Shown one piece after another: positions 53,967 through 64,000 of a stretch of 64,000 nucleotides of DNA (position 1 is its first letter; each line of letters starts with the position of its first letter). Made by a program: the position numbers and the translations under genes. Source of the stretch: Talaromyces rugulosus (taxonomy: Eukaryota > Ascomycota > Eurotiomycetes > Eurotiales > Trichocomaceae); contig NC_049564.1 in the NCBI RefSeq assembly GCF_013368755.1, positions 1,496,001 through 1,560,000 on the forward strand. Direction: 5' to 3'. The notes beneath the pieces are model-generated. The model was not told the DNA's origin. It ran no database searches and was given only the letters and a program-made list of their open reading frames with translations.

Positions 53967-55275
53967 ATGACCACCGTCATCATTGGCGGCGGCATAATCG
54001 GCACCTCGATCGCCTACCACCTCAGCAACAGCACCTCCGCCTCCAAAGAAGCAGACTTGCACGTCGTCGACTCCTCATCGCAGCTCTACAGCGGCGCGTC
54101 GGGCTACGCGGGCGGGTTTCTGGCGAGAGACTGGTTTGAGCCTGCTGTCGCCCAGTTGGGAGCTTTGTCGTTTGACTTGCATCGGCAGTTGGCAGAGGAG
54201 CATGACGGGCCAAGGAAATGGGGGTTTATGCAAGGGACGGCGTGGAGTTTGGATGGAGATATGCCCGAGAGAAGACGCAGAATGGCAGAAGCTACGAGCA
54301 GAAAAGTAGATACAGCGCCGAACGAGGGACCAGCCTGGCTGACTGCAGGTCCCGTCGAGGCTATCAGCGACGAGGGCGTCGCTCAGGTGTATGGACCCTG
54401 TTTAACAGTTAGTAATAAATGATACAAACTAACTCAACAGGAATCCCCTCCGCCTCTGCCACTTCCTGCGGGAGACCACTGTCTCGCGAGGCGTGAAATG
54501 GCACCATCCAGCGCAGCCCATTGGCATAATCTCCGATCCTGCAACGCAGCTGATCCGTAGCGTCAAGGTGCTCAACTCAGAGACGCAGACAGAGTACAGC
54601 ATTGCGTGTCGAAACGTTGTCATCTGCGCCGGCCCGTGGACTGGCCTGGTATATAAGAACCTTTTTCCCTCGGCAACGGTCCGGCCGCCTGTTGTTTCGG
54701 CGCTGGCGGGATACTCGCTGGTGCTGCGTTCGCCGCGATATACGTTGGAGCAGGAGCAAGATCGGTATCATGGGAAAAGCCACGCTATATTTGCGACAGA
54801 AGACTCGCGGGGAGGCTTCAGTCCAGAGGTGTTTTCTCGGCAGGGCGCTGAGATTTATATTGCCGGCTTGAATGATAGTCACCTAGCTCTGCCTGCGCGA
54901 GCAGAGGGGTCCAAGGTCATGATAGACAGAGAAAAACTCGCCAGTCTGAAGAAGGCTGCTGTGAGATTCATGGGCAAATCAACCCCAACAAATCATAACG
55001 ATGAGGAGGACGACCTCGAAGTCCTCCGCGAAGGGCTTTGCTTCCGTCCCATTTCAGCAACAGGCAGACCCATTATATCGCGCGTCAAGGACGAGTATCT
55101 AGGAGGGAGGATCAAATCGGACGGATCGGCGGTGGGCAGAGACATTGGCGGCGTCTTTGTGGCCACAGGTCATGGGCCATGGGGCATCTCGCACTCGCTG
55201 GGCACGGGGCAGGTGGTTGCTGATCTGGTAGACGGCGTCGAGCCGACAGCAGATATTAGTAGGTTGAGAATGTAA
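53967..55275 (+). CDS. FAD-dependent oxidoreductase (DAO / glycine-oxidase-like family)
   Basis: Two exons (53967-54388 and 54441-55275) give 418 residues. The splice uses CAGGT/GTATGG and AACAG/G, which joins V-NPLRLCHFLRE in frame. The dinucleotide-binding motif VIIGGGIIGTSIAYHL starts at residue 4, followed by LHVVDSS (ribose-binding acidic end of strand 2) and SGASGYAGGFLARDW. The FAD-contacting C-terminus FRPISATGRPIISRV ... GGVFVATGHGPWGISHSLGTGQVVADL is intact. The family oxidises amines, D-amino acids or N-methyl amino acids; the fungal relatives include Tda3-like proteins with a trafficking role. The N-terminus has no target signal and the substrate is unknown. Confidence 0.88.
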
Positions 55276-55515
55276 ATATATATATTCAGCACATTGACCG
55301 GTAATTAATCACCTTGAGAGAAGGTTGACTGGTGTTGAAATCTGCCGAGTCGTGGAATGATATCACGGGCAACGCAACTTTCGCACGCGGCGGGACGCGT
55401 TCCCCGCGTCGCCGAAATCTTATCCGCACTCAACGTCTTCACCTCACACACTACTCTGCAGTCTACATTTACACTCGTCTATCGTAGCCTCTGCTACTGC
55501 GCGATAGCTAACCCA

Positions 55516-56605
55516 ATGGACGAAGACGGCTACAATGATAGCAACCGCGCCTTTTTGCAGGCCTTCATGGCCCGTTCCACCATGACGTTTGACGAGGCCA
55601 AACCCGTGCTCGCTGCCATTTTCTCAGCCCACGGTAAGTTTTTTTTTCTTCTGCTTCTTCTTGGGAATTCTCTCTCTCTGACAATTCTCAGAAGGACGAG
55701 AGGTCCTCCAAGAAGACATCTCCCAGGCCGACCTCAACTCGTACGTCGCCGCCGCCAACTCGGCCATATCACCGTTCGATCTCGAAATCCGCAGCGTCAA
55801 ACGACAGGTCACCCTCAACAGCGACGGCCAGGGCGCGAGCCCCTTTGTCTACGCGCTGGTCAACACGACGAGCGACCCCCTGACGCAGCTCGCCACGACC
55901 TACACCCCCGACGAAATCGCGTTTGTCAAGCGCCTGCTGGATGCCATGTTTGAGACATACAACACGCGCCGCTGCGAAGCTCTGGTGGTTTCGAGCATGC
56001 AGGCGTTGCAGCTAGCCAAGGTTCCTGCAGATGCCAACCGTCGCGAGTCGGCGGCTGTGCAGGCCAACGGTAACACCACTACTCAGGGCGGTGCCGCGCA
56101 GTCGCTCAGCATGACCCAGGCAGAAACAATGATGTCTAGCTTGGTTGACGAGGGATGGCTGGAGAAGAGCGCAAAGGGGTACTACAGTCTGAGTCCGCGC
56201 GGGCTCATGGAATTGCGTGGCTGGTTGGTGGATACATACAACGATGAAGACGAGGAAGGGCATCGAGCGCGACGAGTCAAGTTTTGCGCTGCGTGCAAGG
56301 ATATTCTGACGGTGGTATGTTTTTTTGTTTTTGTTTGTTTCTTGCTATGCTATCTACGTTGGGCGAAACTGACAAGACAGGGCCAACGATGCGCGGACCG
56401 CGATTGTCCTGGTCGTCTACACGACATGTGCGTACGCAACTTTTTTCGACTGCAGCAGAGCGAGCGCTGCCCCGTCTGCAAGATCGAGTGGCCTGGCGAT
56501 CGATTTGTGGGCGAGCGAGCCATCGCCAACACGCAGCAGACTGCGCAGGCAAGGCGGCGGACGATGGACATGGGCAATAACGAGGGCAGTGGCGACGAGA
56601 GTTGA
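55516..56605 (+). CDS. nse1: Smc5/6 complex subunit Nse1
   Basis: Three exons (55516-55633, 55692-56314, 56381-56605) give 321 residues. Nse1 is a RING-like subunit that pairs with Nse3 in the Smc5/6 DNA repair complex. The N-terminal winged helices are visible (NDSNRAFLQAFMARSTMTFDEAKPVLAAIF; DLEIRSVKRQ; FVYALVNTTSDPLTQLATTYTPDEIAFVKRLLDAMF), followed by MTQAETMMSSLVDEGWLEKSAKGYYSLSPRGLMELRGWL. The variant RING, KFCAACKDILT...GQRCADRDCPGRLHDMCVRNFF...CPVCKIEW, comes from joining exons 2 and 3. The start at 55516 fits the family better than an in-frame ATG at 55357. The tail is Gln/Arg/Asp-rich. Confidence 0.92.
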
Positions 56606-57470
56606 ATGTTCCAGAATATTCTATGATACCGCCTAACATCACGCCTGTCAAACCCTGAGGATACCAAACATTGACGTCGGATCCGGCCAGGTCATGCGGA
56701 ACCTATTTCCCCACAAGCCTCGCATGTCATTGACCAGATTGACTCCACTGGACCAAGCCATCTACGCATTGTGTACCCTGTGCCTGTGACCGCCCTGCAG
56801 AATGTACACGCTCTGGGAGTCGGGGCTTGTGATCGGACTATTCTGTGGAACCAGATTCTGTAAGTAACTATCACGCAAGAGGAAACTGCAGGCATAGCCA
56901 CGGCCTGTCAACTACGTACTTGACACTAAAGCAGGGTTGATCGGCGCGCAACACGAGGAGCTAATCTCTATCGCGCGAGGCTTGATCCTTGCATTTATGC
57001 GACTCGTATTATTAGGATATGCACTGGCCCGGTTCTAGAAGTGTTTAATGTTACTGAATCTTCCCCGCACTGTGAATTGTCCATAGCGATCGGAGTATTT
57101 CTGTGTAAAACAGTACACTAAATACGTACTAAAATCCTGCAGCTGAGCACCGAACAGCAATGGGCTGGTAATAATAGTATGAGAAGACAGTATACTACGT
57201 AAAGGAGCACCATGACGCACTGGCCGCAGCCGAGCTCTCTGATTGGCTGATTGGCCCAAATACGCACTGTGATTGGCTCCCGCAGATCCACATCTCGCGT
57301 GGCTCAGGCTCCCCCGGAAAACTTTGAAGAGGACGGATGCATTTAGGCTTTGGGGATGGCGCGTGCGCGATATTATTAATTACGATGAGCCAGAGACTAT
57401 TTAAGGGCGGATTCCCCTGCAGGAGAACCAGTTGATGTAGAGTTGACGAATCGACCACAGAGTTGCTGCC
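56606..57470. other. Intergenic; promoter region of the trehalase gene
   Basis: About 865 bases. The last 150 carry CCAAT-type boxes in both orientations (57225-57280, including GATTGGCTGATTGGCCC) and a TATTTAAG element near 57398, about 70 bases before the start. No other gene is visible. Confidence 0.5.
57225..57405 (+). promoter_or_regulatory. Probable acid trehalase promoter (ATTGG boxes, TATTTAAG)
   Basis: Three ATTGG pentamers occur within 60 bases (near 57240, 57248, 57272) and a TATTTAAG lies near 57398, ahead of the trehalase ATG at 57471. ATTGG is the complement of the CCAAT box bound by the fungal HAP/CBC complex. Confidence 0.4.
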
Positions 57471-60400
57471 ATGCATGCTCCGGAGCTTCTCGTGTGCCTT
57501 CTCGGCTTGTCGTCGGCAGGCGCAGCAGCCCTGTCGCACGGCGCCCGCGTCAACCAGGTACTTTGTCTCGACAACACCGCCAGCAGCAGCAGCAGTTCGT
57601 ACCAGACACGCTTCGCCGGCGTCACCTGGGACCAGCGCAACTGGCGCCTGCAGAGCCGCGTGCTCGACCAGGGCCACTACGAGGCGCGCGGATCTGTTGC
57701 CAATGGCTACATCGGCATCAACGTCGCCAGCGCCGGTCCCTTTTTCGAGCTGGATACGCCTGTTGACGGCGACGTGATCAATGGCTGGCCGCTGTTCTCG
57801 CGTCGCCAGACGTTTGCCGGTCTGGCCGGCTTTTATGACTCGCAGCCGACGACCAACTCGACTAACTATGAGTGGCTCAACCAGTACGGCGAGGAGAGTG
57901 TGATCAGCGGTATTCCGCACTGGGCTGGGCTGGTGCTTGATCTGGGAGGTGGCGATTACCTTGATGCTACGGTTGACAACTCGACTATTTCCGACTATAC
58001 CACTACGTATGACTACAAGGCCGGCGTCTTGTCGTGGGACTACAAGTGGACTCCACGCCAGAACAGTAGTGGCTCGTTCCGCATCAGCTACCAGCTCTTT
58101 GCCAACAAGCTGGACATCAACCAGGCTGTCGTCCAGCTAAGCATTACGCCGTCTAAGAGTGGGAATGCCTCAGTCGTCAATGTGATTGATGGCTATTCTG
58201 CGGTGCGCACCGATTTTGTCAAGTCTGGCAGCGACGACGATGCGATTTACACGGCCGTCAGACCCGTGGGCATTCGTAATGTTACTGCCTGGGTCTATGC
58301 TGCTCTCGACGGCGACGACGCCTTTGATTTGTCCTCGGCGGCTCTGGTTAGCGGAAAGCCATACATCCACCAGAACGACTCGTCGATTGCGCAGTCGGTC
58401 AATGTCGAATTCAGCGCTGGCAAGACCGTCACCATTGCCAAGTTTGTCGGTGCTGCCTCGACAGATGCGTTTTCGAATCCTCGGGAAACGGCTAAGAAGG
58501 CTGCTTTGGATGCCAAGAAGAAAGGGTTCCAGGATCTGTTGCGCTCTCACGTCTCTGAATGGGCACAGGTGATGCCGGATGGCTCTGTCGATGACTTTAC
58601 ACTGGAAAATGGCACTCTCCCCCATGATGCGTTCATTATCGAGTCGGCTGTGACCGCTGTGGTCAATCCTTACTATCTTCTCCAGAACACGGTTGGTAAA
58701 AACGCTCTGCAGCGAGTGAACAATGCCCCCGTCAATGACTGGAGTATTCCTGTTGGAGGGTTGAGCTCGGATTCGTATGCCGGAATGATCTTCTGGGACG
58801 CAGACGTCTGGATGCAGCCGGGACTCGTGGCGGCATTCCCTGAATCGGCCAAACGCATTACAAACTACCGCGTCGCCAAATACCAACAAGCCATCGCCAA
58901 CGTCAAGACGGCGTATGTGAGCTCGCAGAATGAGACTGTCTTTTCTCCCGACGCGGCAATCTTCCCTTGGACAAGTGGACGGTATGGATCCTGCACTGGA
59001 ACTGGCCCCTGCTGGGACTACGAGTATCACCTGAACGGTGACATTGCCATTTCACTGGTCAACCAGTGGGTGGTAAGCGGCGATATGGAGACGTTCCAAA
59101 ACGAGCATTTCCCCATCTACAATTCAGTTGCTACCGTGTATGGCGACTTGTTGAAGAAGAACGGGAGCTACTACACGCTGGCGAACATGACGGACCCTGA
59201 CGAGTATGCCAACAACAAGGACGCCGGAGGATATACAATGCCGCTCATTGCAAACACGCTGCTAAATGCCAACGCATTCCGCCGCCAGTTTGGCAAGGAT
59301 GAAAATGCAACATGGAACGAAATGGCAGCGAACGTGCTGATTATCCGGGAGAACGACGTAACTCTGGAGTATACCACGATGAACAACAGCGTTGCGGTCA
59401 AGCAGGCGGACGTGGTTTTGAGGACTTTCCCTCTGGACTACACTGCCAATTACTCGTCTAGTGATGCTTTGAATGATCTTGATTATGTAAGTTTCTTTAC
59501 AAGGTGTTAATAAATATGACTTTTGCTAATTGAGTCGCTGGCAGTACGCTTTGAAACAGTCGCCCGATGGCCCTGGCATGACATATGCTATTTTCTCGAT
59601 CGTCGCCAACGATGTCTCACGCTCGGGATGCTCCGCGTACACGTATGCGCAGTATTCCTATGAACCGTATGCTCGCGCGCCGTTTTTCCAGCTTTCCGAG
59701 CAGCTGGTCGACGACTACACGGCCAACGGCGGAACCCACCCCGCATACCCGTTCCTCACTGGCCACGGAGGCGCCAACCAGGTTGTTCTATACGGATATC
59801 TCGGACTGCGTCTTGTGCCTGACGACATTCTTCACATCGACCCGAACCTGCCGCCTCAGGTTCCGCAGGTTACGTACCGCACGTTCTACTGGCGCGGCTG
59901 GCCGATCCAGGCGGCTTCCAACTACACCCACACGACGATCAGCAGGGCTACCACTGTTGCTCCGCTGGATTCTGCAGAAAAGAAGTATGCCAAATCAGCA
60001 ATTTCGGTTCAGGTTGGACAGCAGTCCAATAGCACGACATACAAGCTGCCAGCCGACGGGACGCCACTCACAATCGCAAACCGCCGAGTCGGCTCTACAA
60101 ACACAATCAAGGGCAACATTGTTCAATGTCAGCCAGTCCAGTCTGTCGACACTTACCAGCCGGGACAGTACCCGCTAGCCGCCGTTGATGGAGCAGCGTC
60201 GACCAAGTGGCAGCCCGAGTTTGCGGCCAACGTGAGCTCCCTGACGGTGTCGATTCCGTCTTCTTCCAACAAGACAACAGTCTCGGGCTTTTACTTTGAC
60301 TGGGCGCAAGCGCCTCCATCAAACGTGACTGTCGTCTTACACAACAACTCAATCAGCAACCCGACTCTTTCTAGCTTTGGCGGAAAGGGCGCGCTGGTCA

Positions 60401-60624
60401 CCAACATCGACGTCAAACTGTCCAACCCGTACAACCCAGCGTCAAACGCAGACGAAATTGTCATCCAAGCGGGCAACACCACAAACCACACTTTCCCAGA
60501 CCCTGTGCCGGCATCTCGATTCGCGACGCTGTTTATACAGGGAAATCAAGGGCTAGATAAAGTGGATGTGCAGAATGGCAACGGCACGGGGGCGACGGTT
60601 GCTGAGTGGGCTATTCTAGAGTAG
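57471..60624 (+). CDS. treA: Acid trehalase, GH65 family
   Basis: Two exons (57471-59486 and 59545-60624; intron 58 nt) give 1031 residues, the usual size. Acid trehalases split external or vacuolar/cell-wall trehalose into two glucose units. A signal-like N-terminus (LLVCLLGLSSAGAAAL) is followed by the N-terminal GH65 domain (SRVLDQGHYEARGSVANGYIGINV, INGWPLFSRRQTFAGLAGFYD). The catalytic (alpha/alpha)6 barrel includes VPVGGLSSDSYAGMIFWDADVWMQPGLVAAFPE and CWDYEYHLNGDIAISLVNQW, whose Glu near residue 518 fits the general-acid position of the family. Many N-glycosylation sequons are present. The C-terminal third (DTYQPGQYPLAAVDGAASTKWQP) resembles a carbohydrate-binding discoidin-like domain. 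Promoter CCAAT boxes lie upstream. Confidence 0.94.
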
Positions 60625-60868
60625 ATTTGCTGGAGAAGACTGTATAATAATTGTTTTGCCTTAATAGTTTCTTAGAATAAAGGAATATTTGGTCTTTTGT
60701 TGCAGCTTTCAAAGTCTAATAATAACCAGAGTGTGAGAATTACCGGATTCGGACATCCCTATTAGGAAATCGCCGACTCCGAGTCCGACTACAGTATTTA
60801 GTCACCACCACTGCTCCTCAATAGAATCCCCCCCAAAAAAACTTGTAATTATATTATCAAATTTCAAA

Positions 60869-61823
60869 ATGCCCTCCGTTCTCATCACAGGCTGCTCCGA
60901 TGGCGGCATCGGCTCTGCCCTCGCGCACGCCTTCCACTCCGCCGGCCTCGACGTGTTTGCAACAGCACGCAGCACCCAAAAGATGGCATCTCTAGCAGAC
61001 CTCCCCAGAGTCACGCTACTCAAACTCGACGTGACAGATACAAAAAGCATCGCCCTTGCTGTCGACGCTGTCACAGCTGCTACTGCTTCCGCCGGTGGTC
61101 TCGACTATCTAGTCAACAATGCGGGCCAGGGCTACGTGATGCCGATGCTGGACAGCTCCGTGGCAGATATGCAGGCCATGTTCGAGATCAACGTGTGGGG
61201 GGCTCTACGTGTCGCGCAGGCGTTTGCGCCGTTGGTTGTTCGTGCAAAGGGGGTGATTGTGAATAATAGTTCGATTGCGGGTTGTGTGGCGCTGCCTTAT
61301 CAAGGTCTTTCTTTTCTTTTCTTTACCTTCCCCAAGTCCACAAGAAATACGGCGTACTAATGAAAAGTAGGAGCTTACTCGGCATCCAAAGCCGCGCTTG
61401 ATTTCATTTCAGGAAACCTCAAACTCGAACTGGCCCCGTTCGGCGTGCGCGTCGTGCTGCTGCGCACCGGCAATATCGCGACCAATTGGTTCGACTCGGT
61501 CCCAGAGTGTAACTTGCCGCCGGGGTCGCTATACAAACCGGTCGAGGAGCAGGTCAAGACGATGGCAGAGGGGAAACACAAATTTCCTACAATGAAACCA
61601 AACGAGTATGCGCGCAGGGTGGTGCGTGATGTGCTTTCTGCGAGACACTCGACTGTATTCTGGAGAGGCGCGCAGGCGAGTACGGTCAAGTGGGCGGTGG
61701 CGTGGATTCCGTCGTGGATATTGGTTAGTTCTGTTTCTGTTTCCTTTTTTTCTTTTATTAAAGAGGTACTGATTTTTGTAGGAAAAACTGATAGTAAAGG
61801 GATCGGGGCTGGATGTTTTATAG
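60869..61823 (+). CDS. Short-chain dehydrogenase, Ayr1-like
   Basis: Three exons (60869-61304, 61371-61723, 61782-61823) give 276 residues; the last exon adds only 13 residues (EKLIVKGSGLDVL). The protein has the classical SDR pattern: LITGCSDGGIGSALAHAF, LDVTD, LVNNAGQGYVMPMLD, INVWGALRVAQAF, NNSSIAG and YSASKAALDFISGNLKLELAPFGVRVVLLRTGNIATNW. The TGCSxGGIG start and the overall form are those of NADPH-dependent 1-acyldihydroxyacetone-phosphate reductase (Ayr1) and its fungal relatives, which act on lipids at the ER or lipid droplets. A hydrophobic C-terminal patch (VAWIPSWIL) may attach it to membranes. The precise substrate cannot be told. Confidence 0.88.
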
Positions 61824-62008
61824 TATGTACAGTAGTATAGAAGAAGGAGGATTCTTTTTTATCCGATTCGTGGAACTATACAAATCCCCGGATCGACATG
61901 CAGCTTAGTTTAATACTAGTGACTCCGCACTGAGAATAATACATAAATAGCATTGTCTGTCAGTTTACTGCTCAAATTATGTTTGCACATGTAATAAGTT
62001 CAGTCGCA

Positions 62009-63163
62009 ATGCACTTTCGTAGCTTGTTCTTCGTCCTCCCCCTGTTAGGGCTAGCCCAAGCTTGCAGCTCCGACGACGACTGCAGCCTCAACGGCGTCTG
62101 CCACAGCGTCAACACCAACAGCACCTGTCTCTGCGACGCCGGCTGGATAGGGTTAGACTGCGGCCAGCTGGATCTGCGTCCTGCAACCAGAAACACAGGC
62201 TACAACCGTACGGCCGAGGGGATCTCGTCCTGGGGCGCCACCATCCTCCGCGACCCCTCGCACCAGCCCGACGTGTTCCATCTAATCCACGCCCAGTTTG
62301 CGTTTGGATGCGATCTAGACTACTGGACTCCCTACAGCATTATTGTCCATTCAACCTCGACGACCGGTCCCGAAGGACCCTACCATTTCCATACACAGCT
62401 AGTGGGCACATTCGCGCATAACCCGACGGTCATCTACAGCGCGGCCGACGCCGCATACGTGCTGGTGCACATTGGCTGTCCGGTCAATGTATCCAGCACC
62501 AGCTGCGAGACAGTGCAGTTTAGCTGTGGGCCAGGCAACACGAACAACGGCGAGAGCGGCATCTCGGCGTGGTCGTCGCGCGACCTCGAGACCTGGGAAT
62601 TCCACGGCCAAGTGATGCCCGGAAACGCGAATGGCACCTGGGACGCCGACACCACCAACCCATCTATTTTCCCTCTTCACGCAGAGGGCCACGACATGCT
62701 CATGGCATACCGCGGCTGTGTCGAAAACTGCGGCGAGGGAGTCGAGCAGATCGGGGTCGCGAGTGCACCCAGCTTCACAGGCCCTTATTCCCGTCTCTCC
62801 CCCAAGGGGCCTGTCTTTCCCGAAAACACTGAGGATCCGCACGTCTGGCGAGACAAACGCGGCAACTGGCACATGCTGGTACACTCTCTCGAGGCCGGCG
62901 GCGGATTCGGCTCAGGACCAAAAGTTGGACGACATGCGTATGCGCGAGAGTGGGATGGCGAGTGGACGTTCAACAACAGTACGCTAGCGTATAGCACGCA
63001 CGTCGCGTTTACCGATGGCACTGCGATTGATTTCTCGCGCAGGGAGCGGCCGCAGGTGTTGTTCAGCGAGGATGGGCTGATGAGGCCGCTGTTTCTGTCG
63101 AATGGGGTGCAGGAGGTGAATAGTTCGCTGAGCTATACGATTGTGCAGCCTATTGGACATTGA
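62009..63163 (+). CDS. Secreted EGF-like plus five-bladed beta-propeller protein
   Basis: This is a single-exon protein of 384 residues. The ATG at 62009 opens a good signal peptide (LFFVLPLLGLAQA); an in-frame ATG at 61979 would add ten residues. The mature start is an EGF-like module with six Cys (CSSDDDCSLNGVCHSVNTNSTCLCDAGWIGLDC). A GH43-like propeller follows: SSWGATILRDPSHQPDVFHLIHAQFAFGCDLDYWTPYSIIVHSTSTTGPEGPY, NPTVIYSAADAAYVLVHIG, NPSIFPLHAEGHDMLMAYRG, TEDPHVWRDKRGNWHMLVHS and RRERPQVLFSEDG. Several acidic residues lie at positions where GH43 catalytic groups occur, but catalysis is not proven. Likely role: carbohydrate recognition outside the cell. Confidence 0.8.
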   Translation: MHFRSLFFVLPLLGLAQACSSDDDCSLNGVCHSVNTNSTCLCDAGWIGLDCGQLDLRPATRNTGYNRTAEGISSWGATILRDPSHQPDVFHLIHAQFAFGCDLDYWTPYSIIVHSTSTTGPEGPYHFHTQLVGTFAHNPTVIYSAADAAYVLVHIGCPVNVSSTSCETVQFSCGPGNTNNGESGISAWSSRDLETWEFHGQVMPGNANGTWDADTTNPSIFPLHAEGHDMLMAYRGCVENCGEGVEQIGVASAPSFTGPYSRLSPKGPVFPENTEDPHVWRDKRGNWHMLVHSLEAGGGFGSGPKVGRHAYAREWDGEWTFNNSTLAYSTHVAFTDGTAIDFSRRERPQVLFSEDGLMRPLFLSNGVQEVNSSLSYTIVQPIGH

Positions 63164-63277
63164 TATGTATCTCAATGTTACATAGTATATACATAATCAA
63201 TTGATATGGCAGTGTATATAGGTATAAGTCGAATAGGAGAAGGGTCTATGCTATCTACAATCTACTCCACATCTAAA

Positions 63278-64000
63278 CTACTCTTTTAAAACACCCTCTG
63301 CAGCCTCAACCAGCATGTCAAACACCCGCTGCGTGTACTTTTCCTGCGAGTGCATGTTGCCCGTGACCACGCGGATAGCATAAACCCCGGCAAACGCAGT
63401 CGACGTCAGGTACACTTCGCCGCGCGCGTTGATGCGCTCGTATACCTCTTTGGTCAGCGCATTGCACTTTTCATCCACGGCGACTTGCGTCTTCGAATCG
63501 CCGTTTGTTACTACTACTGTTTGTGCTGTTGCTGCTGGATTGCGCACGCGAAACACGGTCAATCCATACGCCGGCGTCGTCACAATCTCAAACAGATCTG
63601 CCCGGCTTCGGATTTTGCCTGCAAAGAAGTCGCCCAGCTGCACACCTTTGCGAATAAACGCCTTCATGCCGTTCAGCCCGTAGCTGCGCATCACGAACCA
63701 GATCTTCAAGCTGCGGAAGCGTCGGCCGAGCGAGATCTGCCAGTTGCGGTAGTCGATAACGCTGCCCATTTCCGAGTACGGGTTACGCAAGTACGTTGGC
63801 GTGATGTCGAGCGCGTTGGTAAGGTCGAGACGGTTGCGGACGAATAGACAGCTTCAATCTTTGTTAATAGTGTGACATTGAGGGCATAATGTGATGGTGA
63901 ACATACCTAGCGTCAAAGTTGACGAGCAGCCACTTGTGCATGTTGACGTTGAAACTATCAATCCCCTCTGCAAAGTCCTTGGCAATATGCTGATACTCAT
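63278..64000 (-). CDS. Group II PLP decarboxylase (aromatic amino acid type), 3' part
   Basis: Only the last part of the gene is in the window; it continues past the right edge. Exons 64000-63907 and 63851-63278 are joined by a 55-nt intron in phase. The PLP-binding lysine lies in FNVNMHKWLLVNFDAS, where most aromatic-L-amino-acid decarboxylases have N-x-H-K-W. Downstream blocks CLFVRNRLDLTNALDITPTYLRN, DYRNWQISLGRRFRSLKIWFVMRSYGLNGMKAFIRKG, FEIVTTPAYGLTVFRV and TAFAGVYAIRVVTGN are typical of the family (tryptophan, tyrosine or DOPA decarboxylases). Substrate choice depends on residues outside the window. Confidence 0.88.

Noticed and set aside
1..64000. CRISPR arrays, bacterial operons or prophage genes
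   Set aside because: The window is eukaryotic with spliced genes; no regularly spaced repeats with unique spacers were seen.

Overview
This window is nuclear DNA of a filamentous ascomycete, most likely a eurotiomycete (Aspergillus/Penicillium relatives). Reasons: short GT-AG introns of about 47-77 nt in most genes, a hacA-type bZIP gene with the 20-nt unconventional intron between two CTGCAG sites, an acid trehalase, a Zn2Cys6 regulator, a fungal CYP504-like P450, and two fungal NLR-like genes (nucleoside phosphorylase-like domain + NACHT + repeats). No bacterial operon signals are present; genes lie singly on both strands. Exon limits below were read by hand from splice sites and reading phase and have not been checked against transcripts.

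Layout. 0-6.4 kb: a small tandem-repeat ORF, a DUF2235 alpha/beta-hydrolase-like gene and a broken DUF4185 secreted-protein gene. 7.4-15 kb: hacA, the ESCRT-III gene did2/vps46, a Tyr/Ser-rich membrane protein, a RING protein and an MFS transporter. 15-22 kb: a broken F-box-like gene, a Dal5-type MFS transporter, a membrane dipeptidase and a P450. 22-35 kb is the accessory heart of the window: a PNP-NACHT-ankyrin gene (+) and a PNP-NACHT-WD40 gene (-) on either side of a Zn2Cys6 regulator, set in AT-rich, repeat-bearing DNA with an ankyrin relic upstream. 35-45 kb: a His-rich fasciclin protein and four housekeeping genes (Kin17, Arp9, an atypical hexokinase / putative GlcNAc kinase, NC2-beta). 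45-52 kb is gene-poor: a decayed gene, an F-box gene whose start codon is directly followed by an intron, and a lipocalin-like gene. 52-64 kb: an apparent non-coding host transcript with two intronic box C/D snoRNA candidates, two SDRs, a FAD amine/amino-acid oxidase-like enzyme, Nse1, acid trehalase, an EGF/beta-propeller secreted protein and the 3' part of an aromatic amino acid decarboxylase.

How genes work together. The core genes cover stress transcription (hacA), endosomal sorting (did2), chromatin and transcription (arp9, NC2-beta), genome repair (kin17, nse1) and sugar use (hexokinase-like, trehalase). They do not form one pathway. The NLR pair is the best candidate for an unusual system: both proteins have the plan of fungal self/non-self or immune-type receptors, and the locus shows repeat decay and contraction. 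The MFS-dipeptidase-P450 run (16.1-21.9 kb) could be a small metabolic neighbourhood, but no backbone biosynthetic enzyme is present.
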